This document shows positions 9,198 through 17,379 of a DNA stretch of 64,000 bases, piece by piece. Each line of letters opens with the position of its first letter. Positions within the stretch are counted from its first letter, which is position 1. The notes under the pieces are model-generated. The model had not been told where the DNA came from, made no database searches, and saw only the letters and a program-made list of their open reading frames with translations. A program made the position numbers and the translations under genes. Origin of the DNA: Crocinitomicaceae bacterium (GTDB lineage: Bacteria; Bacteroidota; Bacteroidia; Flavobacteriales_D; Crocinitomicaceae); contig JAQWYK010000024.1 of the NCBI GenBank assembly GCA_029254025.1, positions 1 to 64,000 on the forward strand, written 5' to 3'.

Positions 9198-9705
9198 TCT
9201 TCAAAAATTCGATACGCTGTTTAATTTCCGTTAGACTGTACCAAGGAATCCCCTTGAAGCCGGTTGGTAAATTTAAGGTTATTCGTTCAATTATGCTTTC
9301 ATCTGATTCTAAATAGGCTAACAGGTCACCGATATGTTCAACACTTTCGGGGGCTCCCACTAACTCTCTAATTGGCCCTAAACAGGTTTGTTCGCCTTCA
9401 ATGCCACTCGGCAATAAATTAAACACTCTATTTACGTTCTCCTCGGATACTAGCGATGGATTTAACTTCACAAACAATCCAGCAATCATTTTTTTACGCA
9501 ATACTTGAACTATTCGGTCGATGGGTATGTTTAAATCTTTTCCTTTTGCTTTTGAACTAAAGAACTTACCGTTGATGGATATACCCAAATGAGGCGGCAC
9601 CTTATTCGCATGAATCACACATAAAAAAAAACCCTCTTCCAAGTCTTGATTCTTGAAAAGCGGGACATGCTCAAAACTCGTTAGGTCATAATGTAATCGT
9701 TCCAT
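9169..9705 (-). CDS. Conserved-looking protein of unknown function in the dapF-mltG operon
   Basis: I do not recognise this 178-residue protein. It has no signal peptide or membrane segment. The sequence mixes beta-strand-like stretches (EGFFLCVIHANKVPPHLGIS) with a C-terminal amphipathic part ending in FLKNDKGRKNTP. The frame is open back to 9768, but that would overlap dapF by 83 nt. ATG 9705 (MERLHYDLTSF) leaves a 20-nt overlap and is the more economical start. Position between dapF and a GNAT/mltG pair suggests an envelope or housekeeping job, which is only inference. Confidence 0.7.
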   Translation of the reverse strand: MERLHYDLTSFEHVPLFKNQDLEEGFFLCVIHANKVPPHLGISINGKFFSSKAKGKDLNIPIDRIVQVLRKKMIAGLFVKLNPSLVSEENVNRVFNLLPSGIEGEQTCLGPIRELVGAPESVEHIGDLLAYLESDESIIERITLNLPTGFKGIPWYSLTEIKQRIEFLKNDKGRKNTP

Positions 9706-10459
9706 CAAAAACCTTTTCAGCGGGTCCCGAAAGGTAAAGACTGTGAAACAATCCTTCTTCGTAAACACCTGAGATTTCTAAATCTCCTCCTTTTAAATGA
9801 ACAGGCATGCTAAACGCCCCATTCTTGCTTGTTCTGAAGATCGTTGCCAAAGCCGCAGCTGTAGCACCAGTGCCACATGATAATGTTTCGTCCTCTACTC
9901 CTCTTTCGTATGTTAATAGTTTAATGGAATCATCACAAATCTCCACAGTATTCACATTGATTCCTTCCGAGCGGTAAGAATCATTGTAGCGTATTTCCTT
10001 ACCCAAATCCACAATATCTACTGTATCAATCGATGGAACGAAACGAATGTAATGGGGACTTCCTGTGTGAACAACATAATCTTCCCCATCACGAGCAATC
10101 TCGGAAACATTCTTCATTTTCAAACGCACAACCGATCCATCAATGACAGCCTCGTGAATACCATCTATAGCATGGAATACCGCCATTTCCTGAAATAAGC
10201 CTAAACTTTTTGCGAATTTAACTGCGCATCTTGCCCCATTTCCACAAAAACTGCGTGTACCATCCGCGTTGAAATAGCGCATTTCAAAAGGACCTTCTTC
10301 TGAAGGCTTTACCCATATCAACCCGTCTGCTCCTATACCGAAACGTCGATGGCATAAATACTGAATGGTGTGTACAGTGATGTTATCATATTCACCACTT
10401 CCATTATCCAACATAATGAAATCATTTCCTGTCCCCTGGTACTTTTCGAAATGAATCAT
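9686..10459 (-). CDS. dapF: Diaminopimelate epimerase
   Basis: DapF interconverts LL- and meso-diaminopimelate, supplying lysine and the peptidoglycan crosslink residue. The 257-residue protein has the expected length. Both catalytic cysteines are visible: C72 in FCGNGARC and C195 in ETLSCGTGAT. The N-terminal KYQGTGNDF substrate motif is present. It overlaps the upstream membrane-protein gene by one base and the downstream unknown gene by about 20, so it sits inside a tight operon whose last gene, mltG, also acts on peptidoglycan. Confidence 0.97.
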   Translation of the reverse strand: MIHFEKYQGTGNDFIMLDNGSGEYDNITVHTIQYLCHRRFGIGADGLIWVKPSEEGPFEMRYFNADGTRSFCGNGARCAVKFAKSLGLFQEMAVFHAIDGIHEAVIDGSVVRLKMKNVSEIARDGEDYVVHTGSPHYIRFVPSIDTVDIVDLGKEIRYNDSYRSEGINVNTVEICDDSIKLLTYERGVEDETLSCGTGATAAALATIFRTSKNGAFSMPVHLKGGDLEISGVYEEGLFHSLYLSGPAEKVFDGTITL

Positions 10460-11094
10460 TACTTCAGAATTATGGATTTAAATTTTGGCGTTTTCTCTAA
10501 GATTAGCCTGGCTTGATTTGCTCCCGTACCAATCATTAATTGTAATTTTTCAGAGTCATACATTCGTATTATCTCCAATTCCTCTTCAGAATTAAATCCA
10601 AAAAGCTTTAATCGTGAACGATTCAATTCGTAACCAATCAAATCTAACGGAGACTCCCAGAATTCAACCGTTATTTTTTTGGAATAACTATCCGCCTTCA
10701 AGTTCAACAACTCCGAAGAGTCAACAGTATCTGGCTGAATCACTTGGATTTCAATGCTATGTTGCCCAATTAACCGCTCCGAGACGATTTCAAAATATTC
10801 CTCATTGTCTTCGTTCAGACCAAGAGTATCTACAATGAGCAGGGAATCCATTTTTACGGTATCTACCGATCCGAGTGAAACACTATCTTCAATTAATGAT
10901 GAAGTGTCCGATTGTTTATGCTTTTTAGGGGCTTTCTTCTTCTTTTTTGGAATACGCGAAGTATCTATTACCTCTTCTTGCGCGACTACCTCCTCTACAT
11001 CATTACTCTGTAAATCATTCACTATAAGCATTCCAACCACTCCTAGAAGTGCCCCTACGAATAAAATTAGTATATACTTGAAGAAAGTGTTCAT
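10459..11094 (-). CDS. Single-pass membrane protein of unknown function upstream of dapF
   Basis: A 211-residue protein with one N-terminal transmembrane helix (about 6-25; YILILFVGALLGVVGMLIV), a Lys-rich stretch (IPKKKKKAPKKHK), an acidic linker and a folded C-terminal region (about 130-211; FWESPLDLIGYELNRSRLKLF). The C-terminal part probably faces the periplasm. No family is recognised. It is the first gene of the operon. A promoter-like TAATTTCG (one mismatch) lies at 11113-11120, about 18 nt before the ATG. Confidence 0.75.
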   Translation of the reverse strand: MNTFFKYILILFVGALLGVVGMLIVNDLQSNDVEEVVAQEEVIDTSRIPKKKKKAPKKHKQSDTSSLIEDSVSLGSVDTVKMDSLLIVDTLGLNEDNEEYFEIVSERLIGQHSIEIQVIQPDTVDSSELLNLKADSYSKKITVEFWESPLDLIGYELNRSRLKLFGFNSEEELEIIRMYDSEKLQLMIGTGANQARLILEKTPKFKSIILK

Positions 11095-11238
11095 TGATTC
11101 TGTATTCCGCTGCGAAATTAATAAAAATCAGTTCGGTAAACCAATATTCTACTTAACAATCTTTAACAGCAAAAGTGTCCCATTATTAATGCTGATGCGT
11201 TATTATTGAGGTTACCAAAAAATAAAAAAAAACAGACT

Positions 11239-12714
11239 ATGAAAAATAATTTGAAATCAATTGGCTTGGGACTGCTAGGAGGTCTTTTACCGTTCTGCAT
11301 TTTTTTGGCGCTCAATTCAGAAACTTCGGAGCAACCTGTAAAAGAGCGAATGGATATGGAGAATAATTCTTATCTAGGGCAACAGGTAAATTATGTCGGT
11401 GTTCCAACGGCAACTCCAACGGATTTCGTTGACGCAACCGACAAAACGCTTCATTCCGTTGTGCACGTAACTACTAAAGTTGTGCGGACTACAATTCAAC
11501 GCGATCCGTTTTTTGAGTTCTTCTATGGACCCGGAGCTGGAGGACGCGAACAACAACATTATGGCCAAGGTTCTGGATCTGGGGTAATTATCTCCGAAGA
11601 CGGATACATAGTTACCAACAACCATGTCATTGAAGATGCGAACGAAATTGAAATAACACTTAATGACAACTCTACTTATACGGCAAAAATAATAGGAACC
11701 GATCCATCAACTGATTTAGCCGTATTAAAAATTGATGCAACTAACCTAAATGCAATCACATTCGGAAATAGCGATGCCATTGATGTAGGTGAATGGGTAT
11801 TAGCAGTCGGTAACCCTTTCAATTTAACATCTACAGTGACTGCTGGAATTGTCTCTGCAAAAGCTCGAAACATAAATATTATAGGAAGTAGAAACAGAAA
11901 TGTCATTCCAATCGAATCCTTTATCCAAACTGATGCTGCAGTCAATCCAGGTAATTCTGGAGGAGCATTGGTCAATACCCGTGGTGAATTAATCGGAATC
12001 AACACAGCTATAGCATCACAAACAGGAAGTTATTCAGGATATTCATTCGCGATACCTTCCATTTTAGTAAAAAAGGTTGCACTTGACATCATGGATTTTG
12101 GAATGGTTCAACGTGCATTTTTAGGGGTACAAATTGCACAAGTAAACCAACAGCTCATGGATGAAAAAGGGTTTCCAGATACAAAAGGAGTTTATATTTC
12201 TGGTATTACAGAAGGTTCTGGCGCAGCTTCTGCTAAGGTTAAAGAGGGAGATGTTATTTTAAAAGTTGGAACTAAAGAGGTCAACACACCTGCTGAGTTA
12301 CAAGAAGAAATTGGAAAAAGACGTCCAGGTGATAAAATAGCACTGACAATTCGAAGATCAGATGAAATCATCACAAAAGAAATTCTTTTGAAAAATCAAG
12401 ATGGAAATACCGAATTAAAAACGAAGGCAGAAGTGGAGAAGTATGCTGCTTTAGGAGCAAAGTTTAGCCCACTTACTAAGGAGGAACTCAAAGAGCTCAA
12501 AATTGATCACGGTGTAAAAATTGCTGAAATTACGACAGGAAAATTAAAAGCACTTGGATTAGATAAAGGAATGGTTATTACGAAAGTGAACAATGAAAAG
12601 ATTACAACTGTTGAACAATTGACAGGAATATTGAACTCCCCTCAAAACAGAGGTATTCTGCTAGAAATTCTAACAGAAAGTGGAAGAAAAGACTATGTTG
12701 GATTCGGGCTTTAA
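11239..12714 (+). CDS. htrA: Do-family periplasmic serine protease (HtrA/DegP-like)
   Basis: A 491-residue quality-control protease/chaperone. An N-terminal hydrophobic segment (about 8-26) exports or anchors it. The trypsin-like domain shows the catalytic triad H129 (GYIVTNNHVIE), D159 (DPSTDLAVLKID) and S240 (NPGNSGGAL). Two PDZ domains follow (about 280-375, with FLGVQIAQV, and about 400-490). The frame extends to a TTG at 11206, but ATG 11239 gives a proper export sequence and is chosen. No clear promoter is seen. It stands alone, divergent from the dapF operon. Confidence 0.95.
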   Translation: MKNNLKSIGLGLLGGLLPFCIFLALNSETSEQPVKERMDMENNSYLGQQVNYVGVPTATPTDFVDATDKTLHSVVHVTTKVVRTTIQRDPFFEFFYGPGAGGREQQHYGQGSGSGVIISEDGYIVTNNHVIEDANEIEITLNDNSTYTAKIIGTDPSTDLAVLKIDATNLNAITFGNSDAIDVGEWVLAVGNPFNLTSTVTAGIVSAKARNINIIGSRNRNVIPIESFIQTDAAVNPGNSGGALVNTRGELIGINTAIASQTGSYSGYSFAIPSILVKKVALDIMDFGMVQRAFLGVQIAQVNQQLMDEKGFPDTKGVYISGITEGSGAASAKVKEGDVILKVGTKEVNTPAELQEEIGKRRPGDKIALTIRRSDEIITKEILLKNQDGNTELKTKAEVEKYAALGAKFSPLTKEELKELKIDHGVKIAEITTGKLKALGLDKGMVITKVNNEKITTVEQLTGILNSPQNRGILLEILTESGRKDYVGFGL

Positions 12715-12735
12715 ATCCGAGAAAACAATTGTATG

Positions 12736-12775
12736 CGTGTAATTTAGTCGGCACATTACGTGCAAATTTCGTCGG
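12736..12775 (+). repeat. Imperfect direct repeats upstream of the rpoD promoter
   Basis: CGTGTAATTTAGTCGG at 12736-12751 is repeated as CGTGCAAATTTCGTCGG at 12759-12775, with starts 23 bp apart, about two helical turns. The pair ends 12 bp before the -33 element of rpoD. It could be an operator or a pair of degenerate -7 elements. Confidence 0.55.
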
Positions 12776-12787
12776 TTGATAAATAAT

Positions 12788-12819
12788 TTTGGTAGAATCA
12801 TAAATCTGACGTAAATTTG
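12788..12819 (+). promoter_or_regulatory. Promoter of rpoD, perfect Bacteroidota consensus
   Basis: TTTG (12788-12791), then 20 nt, then TAAATTTG followed by C (12812-12819). This is the best consensus match in the window. The leader to ATG 12859 is about 33 nt. Confidence 0.8.
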
Positions 12820-12843
12820 CACCCACTTTAGGTTGTAATTTTT

Positions 12844-12848
12844 GGAGG
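12844..12848 (+). promoter_or_regulatory. Shine-Dalgarno-like site GGAGG of rpoD
   Basis: GGAGG lies 10 nt before ATG 12859. Most other genes here have only A-rich leaders, so a strong anti-16S match at the primary sigma factor stands out. Confidence 0.5.
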
Positions 12849-12858
12849 AAAAAAGAGC

Positions 12859-13725
12859 ATGAGACAGTTAAAAATAACAAAATCAATCACTAACAGAGAA
12901 AGTCAATCACTTGATAAATATCTACAAGATATTGGTAAAGAGGAGTTGATTACTGCCGAAGAAGAGGTAGAATTAGCTCGTCGCATTAAGAAAGGTGACC
13001 AACTCGCCCTAGAAAAATTAACGCGTGCCAATTTAAGATTCGTCGTTTCGGTAGCAAAGCAATATCAGAATCAAGGACTTACGCTTCCCGACTTAATTAA
13101 CGAAGGTAACCTTGGACTAATTAAAGCAGCTCAAAAATTCGATGAAACAAGAGGTTTTAAATTTATCTCTTATGCTGTGTGGTGGATTCGCCAATCGATC
13201 CTTCAGGCATTAGCTGAACAGGCGCGTATCGTTCGATTACCACTTAACCAGGTGGGGTCATTGAATAAAATAAACAAAGCATTTTCAAGATTGGAACAAG
13301 AGTTTGAGCGTCCTCCGAGTGCAGAAGAATTAGCAGAAGCACTTGAAGTTCCGGAAGAAAAGATCAAAGAAAGCTTGAACGTTTCCGGACGTCATGTTTC
13401 CATGGATGCTCCACTTTCAACTTCGGAAGATGGGGGCACACTTATGGATGTAATGGCGAACAATGATTCTCCCAAAGCCGACACTGCATTATTGTCTGAA
13501 TCACTGCAAAAAGAAATCGAACGTTCACTTTCTACGTTAACTGATAAAGAACGAGAAATTATCCGTTTATTCTTCGGTATCGGAATGAACCACGGCTTAA
13601 CGTTGGAAGAAATAGGCTCGAAGTTTAATTTAACTCGCGAACGTGTTCGTCAGATAAAAGAGAAAGCGATTCGTAGACTACGGCATACATCGCGCAATAA
13701 ATTGTTAAAAGCTTATTTAGGCTAA
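12859..13725 (+). CDS. rpoD: Primary RNA polymerase sigma factor (RpoD/SigA)
   Basis: A 288-residue housekeeping sigma factor. It starts with a short region 1.2 ([20 protein letters not shown]). Region 2 follows ([47 protein letters not shown]), then region 3 and region 4 ([20 protein letters not shown]), the helix-turn-helix that binds the upstream promoter element. Region 1.1 and the non-conserved insert of proteobacterial RpoD are absent, as is usual for Bacteroidota, whose sigma recognises TAnnTTTG. It is monocistronic, with a perfect promoter upstream and an intrinsic terminator downstream. Confidence 0.97.
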   Translation: MRQLKITKSITNRESQSLDKYLQDIGKEELITAEEEVELARRIKKGDQLALEKLTRANLRFVVSVAKQYQNQGLTLPDLINEGNLGLIKAAQKFDETRGFKFISYAVWWIRQSILQALAEQARIVRLPLNQVGSLNKINKAFSRLEQEFERPPSAEELAEALEVPEEKIKESLNVSGRHVSMDAPLSTSEDGGTLMDVMANNDSPKADTALLSESLQKEIERSLSTLTDKEREIIRLFFGIGMNHGLTLEEIGSKFNLTRERVRQIKEKAIRRLRHTSRNKLLKAYLG

Positions 13726-13734
13726 TATATTTTG

Positions 13735-13762
13735 GGCTGCTCATATTTGAGCAGCCTTTTTT
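13735..13762 (+). terminator. Intrinsic terminator of rpoD
   Basis: GGCTGCTCA (13735-13743) pairs perfectly with TGAGCAGCC (13748-13756) across a 4-nt loop and is followed by six T. It lies 9 nt after the rpoD stop. Confidence 0.93.
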
Positions 13763-13800
13763 ATTTCAATTATCTCATAAACAAATAAAAACCAATAATC

Positions 13801-15252
13801 ATGGAAGCTGAAATTGATTACGAACAGCAACTTGATGCGCACGTCAAAAGAGAACGTGCAGCAGTAAAACTCGCCAGTAAAACTGGTCAACTTCTTTACG
13901 ACCAAGGTGTGGAACTAGTATTGTTCCGCAATCACTTGGTAAATTTATCCGTATCGGAGATTTTAAATCTTCATGAATACGCACACACTGTGGTAAACAA
14001 GCCTATTGATGTATTCACAACATCTTCTTTGGCAGAAGCGATGTTGACAATCGACTTAGCGCCTTCAAAGCTTGATATTGGTAAACTAGCTCATGAGTAC
14101 TTGGAAGAAAAAGAAAATTTCGCTACCCAAGCAGACTTTTTGAAAAACAAATTAGCTGATTTTATTGGTGCTGATCGTTTCAAACCTGAACCGCGCGATG
14201 TAGTGTTGTACGGATTTGGTAGAATTGGTCGTTTAGCAGCCCGTGAGTTAATTAAACAAGCAGGTAAAGGTCAACAATTGCGTTTACGGGCAATTGTAAC
14301 ACGTGACTCATCCCCTGCGACTATTAAAAAACGTGCAGCGCTATTCCAAAATGATTCTGTTCATGGAGCGTTTGATGGAACAGTGGCGGTTGACACCGAT
14401 AAAAGGACGATAACTATCAATGGGCAAACCATTCATATGATTGAAGCAAAAAATCCCGAGGATATCGATTACACGTCTTTCAATATTAATAACGCAATGA
14501 TTATTGACAATACTGGTGTATTTACGAACCGTGAAGCATTAGGACGTCATTTAAAATCAAAAGGAGTAAAGAAAGTTGTATTAACGGCCCCGGGGAAAGA
14601 AATTCCGAATATTGTTTACGGAATTAACCAAGGGACTTTGGACATTGAGAATGAAACCATTTTTTCTGCTGCTTCGTGCACAACGAATGCCATCTCTCCT
14701 ATTTTAAAAGTTGTAAATGACGAATTTGGGATAGACAAAGGACACATTGAAACAGTGCATGCGTACACGAATGACCAAAATTTGCTGGACAATATGCATA
14801 ATAAGCCTAGACGCGGACGTTCTGCTGCAATAAACATGGTTATCACATCAACAGGTGCTGGTAAAGCCGTAACTAAAGTTATTCCTGATTTACAAGATAA
14901 ATTGACTGCTAATGCTGTTCGTGTACCCACTCCGAATGGATCTTTAGCAATTTTGTCGCTTTCGTTAAAAAAACCTACAACAATGGAGGAAATCAACGAA
15001 AAAATAAGGTATGCGGCACTTAATGGTAATTTAGTGAATCAAATCTATTACTCGATAGACGAAGAATTGGTGTCAAATGACATAATTGGCAATACATGTT
15101 GCAGTGTATATGATTCACCGGCAACTATTGTTTCGCAGGACGGAAAAAATGTCGTGCTGTACACATGGTATGACAATGAGTTCGGATACACGAAACAAGT
15201 TATTCGATTAGCTAAGTATATCGCTAAAGTAAGAAGATTGATTTATTATTAA
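13801..15252 (+). CDS. gap: Glyceraldehyde-3-phosphate dehydrogenase, long form with N-terminal extension
   Basis: Catalyses oxidative phosphorylation of glyceraldehyde-3-phosphate in glycolysis, or the reverse in gluconeogenesis. At 483 residues it is about 150 longer than the common 335-residue enzyme. Residues 1-130 form an extra helical domain, followed by the nucleotide-binding motif VVLYGFGRIGRLAARELI, the catalytic C293 in SAASCTTN, and the conserved WYDNEFGYTKQVI at the end. Long forms of this kind are typical of Bacteroidota. The segment after the second beta strand reads RAIVTRDSS and lacks the usual NAD-specifying Asp, so the NAD/NADP preference is open. Confidence 0.93.
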   Translation: MEAEIDYEQQLDAHVKRERAAVKLASKTGQLLYDQGVELVLFRNHLVNLSVSEILNLHEYAHTVVNKPIDVFTTSSLAEAMLTIDLAPSKLDIGKLAHEYLEEKENFATQADFLKNKLADFIGADRFKPEPRDVVLYGFGRIGRLAARELIKQAGKGQQLRLRAIVTRDSSPATIKKRAALFQNDSVHGAFDGTVAVDTDKRTITINGQTIHMIEAKNPEDIDYTSFNINNAMIIDNTGVFTNREALGRHLKSKGVKKVVLTAPGKEIPNIVYGINQGTLDIENETIFSAASCTTNAISPILKVVNDEFGIDKGHIETVHAYTNDQNLLDNMHNKPRRGRSAAINMVITSTGAGKAVTKVIPDLQDKLTANAVRVPTPNGSLAILSLSLKKPTTMEEINEKIRYAALNGNLVNQIYYSIDEELVSNDIIGNTCCSVYDSPATIVSQDGKNVVLYTWYDNEFGYTKQVIRLAKYIAKVRRLIYY

Positions 15253-15326
15253 CCTCGTATGATTAATTCGGAGATGCTAAATTCACTCCAACATTAATTA
15301 TTTTTGGTTGAAAATATTGAGAGAAG

Positions 15327-15356
15327 GAGAACTGGAGGAATCTAGTTCTCTTTTTT
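15327..15356 (+). terminator. Intrinsic terminator of gap
   Basis: GAGAACT (15327-15333) pairs with AGTTCTC (15344-15350) across a 10-nt loop, followed by six T at 15351-15356. It overlaps the stop of the convergent hexapeptide gene at 15355. Confidence 0.8.
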
Positions 15357-15957
15357 ATTTTCCTTTAATGGTATTCCACGTAGCGTAAATAGTTTCTTGT
15401 TCCGGTCGCCCTTGCTCCACTTCTCTCAACGGATCACATGGTTTTAGCATTTGGTAACACTCTTTTGGTAGAGCTTGATAAAGAGCTGTTCCTTTCGTTT
15501 TCCATTCAATCATTTCATCAGAAACTTCTTTCACAATTTTTGCTGGATTCCCGAGTATTAAACTTCGAGAAGGTATACTCATCTTTCCAGGAACAAAACA
15601 TAACGCCCCCACAATACATTCATCCCCTATTTCAACATCATCCATAACCACTGCGTTCATTCCTATCAAGCAGTTTTCACCAATGGTTCCTCCATGAATG
15701 ATTGCCCCATGACCAATATGTGCACCTTTTTTGAGCAGAACAGTCGTTCCTGGGAACATATGAATCGTACAATTCTCTTGCACATTGCACCCATCTTCAA
15801 TGATTATTTTACCCCAATCACCACGAATTGCAGCTCCTGGACCAATATAAACATTTTCACCAATTATTACATTTCCTGTAACTGTAGCATTGGGATGAAC
15901 AAAGCTACTCTCTTTTATAACAGGCTTAAATCCATTAAATTCAAAAATATTTGCCAT
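15355..15957 (-). CDS. Gamma-carbonic-anhydrase-type hexapeptide protein, PaaY/CaiE-like
   Basis: A 200-residue left-handed beta-helix protein with about seven hexapeptide turns (VIIGENVYIGPGAAI, CLIGMNAVVMDDVEIG). Histidines in the metal-site positions (CTIHMF, AHIGHGAIIHG) match the gamma-carbonic anhydrase fold. The C-terminal tail (KGTALYQALPKEC, PCDPLREVEQGRP) resembles PaaY, a thioesterase of phenylacetate catabolism. No other paa gene lies nearby, so the pathway is uncertain and a carbonic-anhydrase or thioesterase role cannot be decided. It diverges from tag; a perfect -7 element lies about 20 nt upstream. Confidence 0.85.
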   Translation of the reverse strand: MANIFEFNGFKPVIKESSFVHPNATVTGNVIIGENVYIGPGAAIRGDWGKIIIEDGCNVQENCTIHMFPGTTVLLKKGAHIGHGAIIHGGTIGENCLIGMNAVVMDDVEIGDECIVGALCFVPGKMSIPSRSLILGNPAKIVKEVSDEMIEWKTKGTALYQALPKECYQMLKPCDPLREVEQGRPEQETIYATWNTIKGK

Positions 15958-15966
15958 AATTATATA

Positions 15967-15998
15967 TTTGGACTACAACAAAAGTATCGTTATTTTCG
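15967..15998 (+). promoter_or_regulatory. Probable promoter of tag
   Basis: TTTG (15967-15970), then 20 nt, then TATTTTCG (15991-15998), one mismatch from TAnnTTTG. ATG 16013 follows 14 nt later. It overlaps the leftward promoter of the hexapeptide gene. Confidence 0.5.
15979..15986 (-). promoter_or_regulatory. Promoter -7 element of the PaaY-like gene
   Basis: TACTTTTG on the minus strand is a perfect TAnnTTTG match 21 nt before ATG 15957. No clear -33 TTTG is seen. Confidence 0.5.
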
Positions 15999-16012
15999 TT
16001 TATTAACATATA

Positions 16013-16567
16013 ATGGGAACATATTGCACATACGTCCTTGATCTTCCAGCGGAGAATCACCATAAAGTTTACCATGACCAGAGGTATGGTTTTCCTGTTG
16101 ATTCTGATAACGAATTATTCGGTCGTCTCATTTTAGAAATCAATCAAGCTGGATTGAGTTGGAATACTATTTTGCTAAAAGAAAATAACTTTCGTGAGGC
16201 CTTCGATGATTTCTCGATTGAAAAAATAGCGCAATATGATGAGCAAAAAATAGCTCAACTCATGCAAAACAGTGGAATTATTCGGAATAATTTAAAAATA
16301 CGTGGTGTCATCCATAACGCTCAGTTTGTTCAGTCACTTCAACAAGAGTTCGGATCTTTTAAAAACTGGCTAGATGCCCAAGGCCCCTTATCACTGAAAG
16401 AGTGGACGAAATTATTCAAGTGTCATTTCAAGTTTACGGGTGGTATGATTATTGAAGAATTTCTGATGTCTTCAGGTTATTTAAAAGGAGCACATTCAAG
16501 AAATTGCATTATTTTTGATGACGTTATAGCAACAGACCCTAAATGGTTAACTTATGAAAAAAATTAG
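16013..16567 (+). CDS. tag: DNA-3-methyladenine glycosylase I
   Basis: Excises 3-methyladenine from alkylated DNA, starting base-excision repair. The 184-residue protein has the expected length. Zinc-ligand positions match E. coli Tag: C5, H21 (HDQRYG), H161 and C165 (GAHSRNC). The catalytic-site Glu is probably E42 in LILEINQAGLSW. The start ATG 16013 is supported by a promoter ending 14 nt before it. The 3' end overlaps the next gene by 14 nt. Confidence 0.94.
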   Translation: MGTYCTYVLDLPAENHHKVYHDQRYGFPVDSDNELFGRLILEINQAGLSWNTILLKENNFREAFDDFSIEKIAQYDEQKIAQLMQNSGIIRNNLKIRGVIHNAQFVQSLQQEFGSFKNWLDAQGPLSLKEWTKLFKCHFKFTGGMIIEEFLMSSGYLKGAHSRNCIIFDDVIATDPKWLTYEKN

Positions 16568-17225
16568 TCTTTTACTCTTCTTATTTGTAGTTGAGTCCTT
16601 CACGAGCACTGCTCAATTCAGCGCTGGAGGTGGTTATAGCATTTATAAGTCCTTAAACTCAACGGTGACATGGCAAGGAATTCAGGGCTTTGTGGAATTC
16701 CCAAGAACAGAGTCGAACACTTTCTTCTTGCGACTTACTACCATGTTACCTCAACAGAATACAACGGACTTGTCACTTTATGCCACGGCATATGAGCTAT
16801 CCACTTCTCCTCAGCAAGTACCTGTCAGCATAGAGCAAATTAGCAGCACTTCCTTTATTTCTATTGATGGCGGAAACAGAACTTTTTTTATGAATACTTA
16901 CGACGCTGGAGTTGCTCCTTATTTCTCTTCTCATGCTCGTGGAATATTTGGTTCTGCGAAAACCCGCAGTAATGTGAGTTACTTTGATCCTGAAAAATAT
17001 CAATCCCCATATCAAGAAAACGCAACAAAAGCAAGCTCTGTCTTTGTAGGGATGGGAGTTAATTTCGGCGTTAAATACCAGCTGCCTTATCGTGGTGCGA
17101 TTTTATTTGATTTAGGTGTAGAATACGTTCTCGCTTTATATGATGCAGCCGACTTTTTCTATTATGGTGAAATCACCCCTATTTCATTTTTTGCGAATGT
17201 AAGCTATCGCTTTGACTGGTACTAA
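16554..17225 (+). CDS. Outer-membrane beta-barrel-like protein of unknown function
   Basis: A 223-residue exported protein with a signal peptide (MKKISLLLFLFVVESFTSTAQ). Alternating aromatic/hydrophobic strands (AGGGYSIYKS, VGMGVNFGVKYQL, AILFDLGVEYVLALY) and a terminal aromatic strand (FFANVSYRFDWY) suggest a small outer-membrane barrel. No family is recognised. It overlaps tag by 14 nt, which suggests co-transcription without any functional link. Confidence 0.75.
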   Translation: MKKISLLLFLFVVESFTSTAQFSAGGGYSIYKSLNSTVTWQGIQGFVEFPRTESNTFFLRLTTMLPQQNTTDLSLYATAYELSTSPQQVPVSIEQISSTSFISIDGGNRTFFMNTYDAGVAPYFSSHARGIFGSAKTRSNVSYFDPEKYQSPYQENATKASSVFVGMGVNFGVKYQLPYRGAILFDLGVEYVLALYDAADFFYYGEITPISFFANVSYRFDWY

Positions 17226-17379
17226 TTTCAACTAGTGCTGCTTGGAGCTTTAATTAAATTACTACTTCTTTTTGTCGGTTTTTTTTGACCCTTCATCGAA
17301 AAAACGGACTTATTTAAAAAAATAACAACGCATTTACAAGTTTTTTTACGATATTGGATGTCGAAACTAGGAATTCAAC

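Noticed and set aside
10754-11209. Plus-strand 151-codon frame opposite the membrane-protein gene
   Set aside because: It lies antisense to a gene with a clear transmembrane start and operon context, and its translation is Ser/Thr-rich without domain character.
15355-15957. Phenylacetate degradation locus inferred from the PaaY-like protein
   Set aside because: No other paa genes are present, and the fold is shared by many gamma-carbonic-anhydrase-type proteins.
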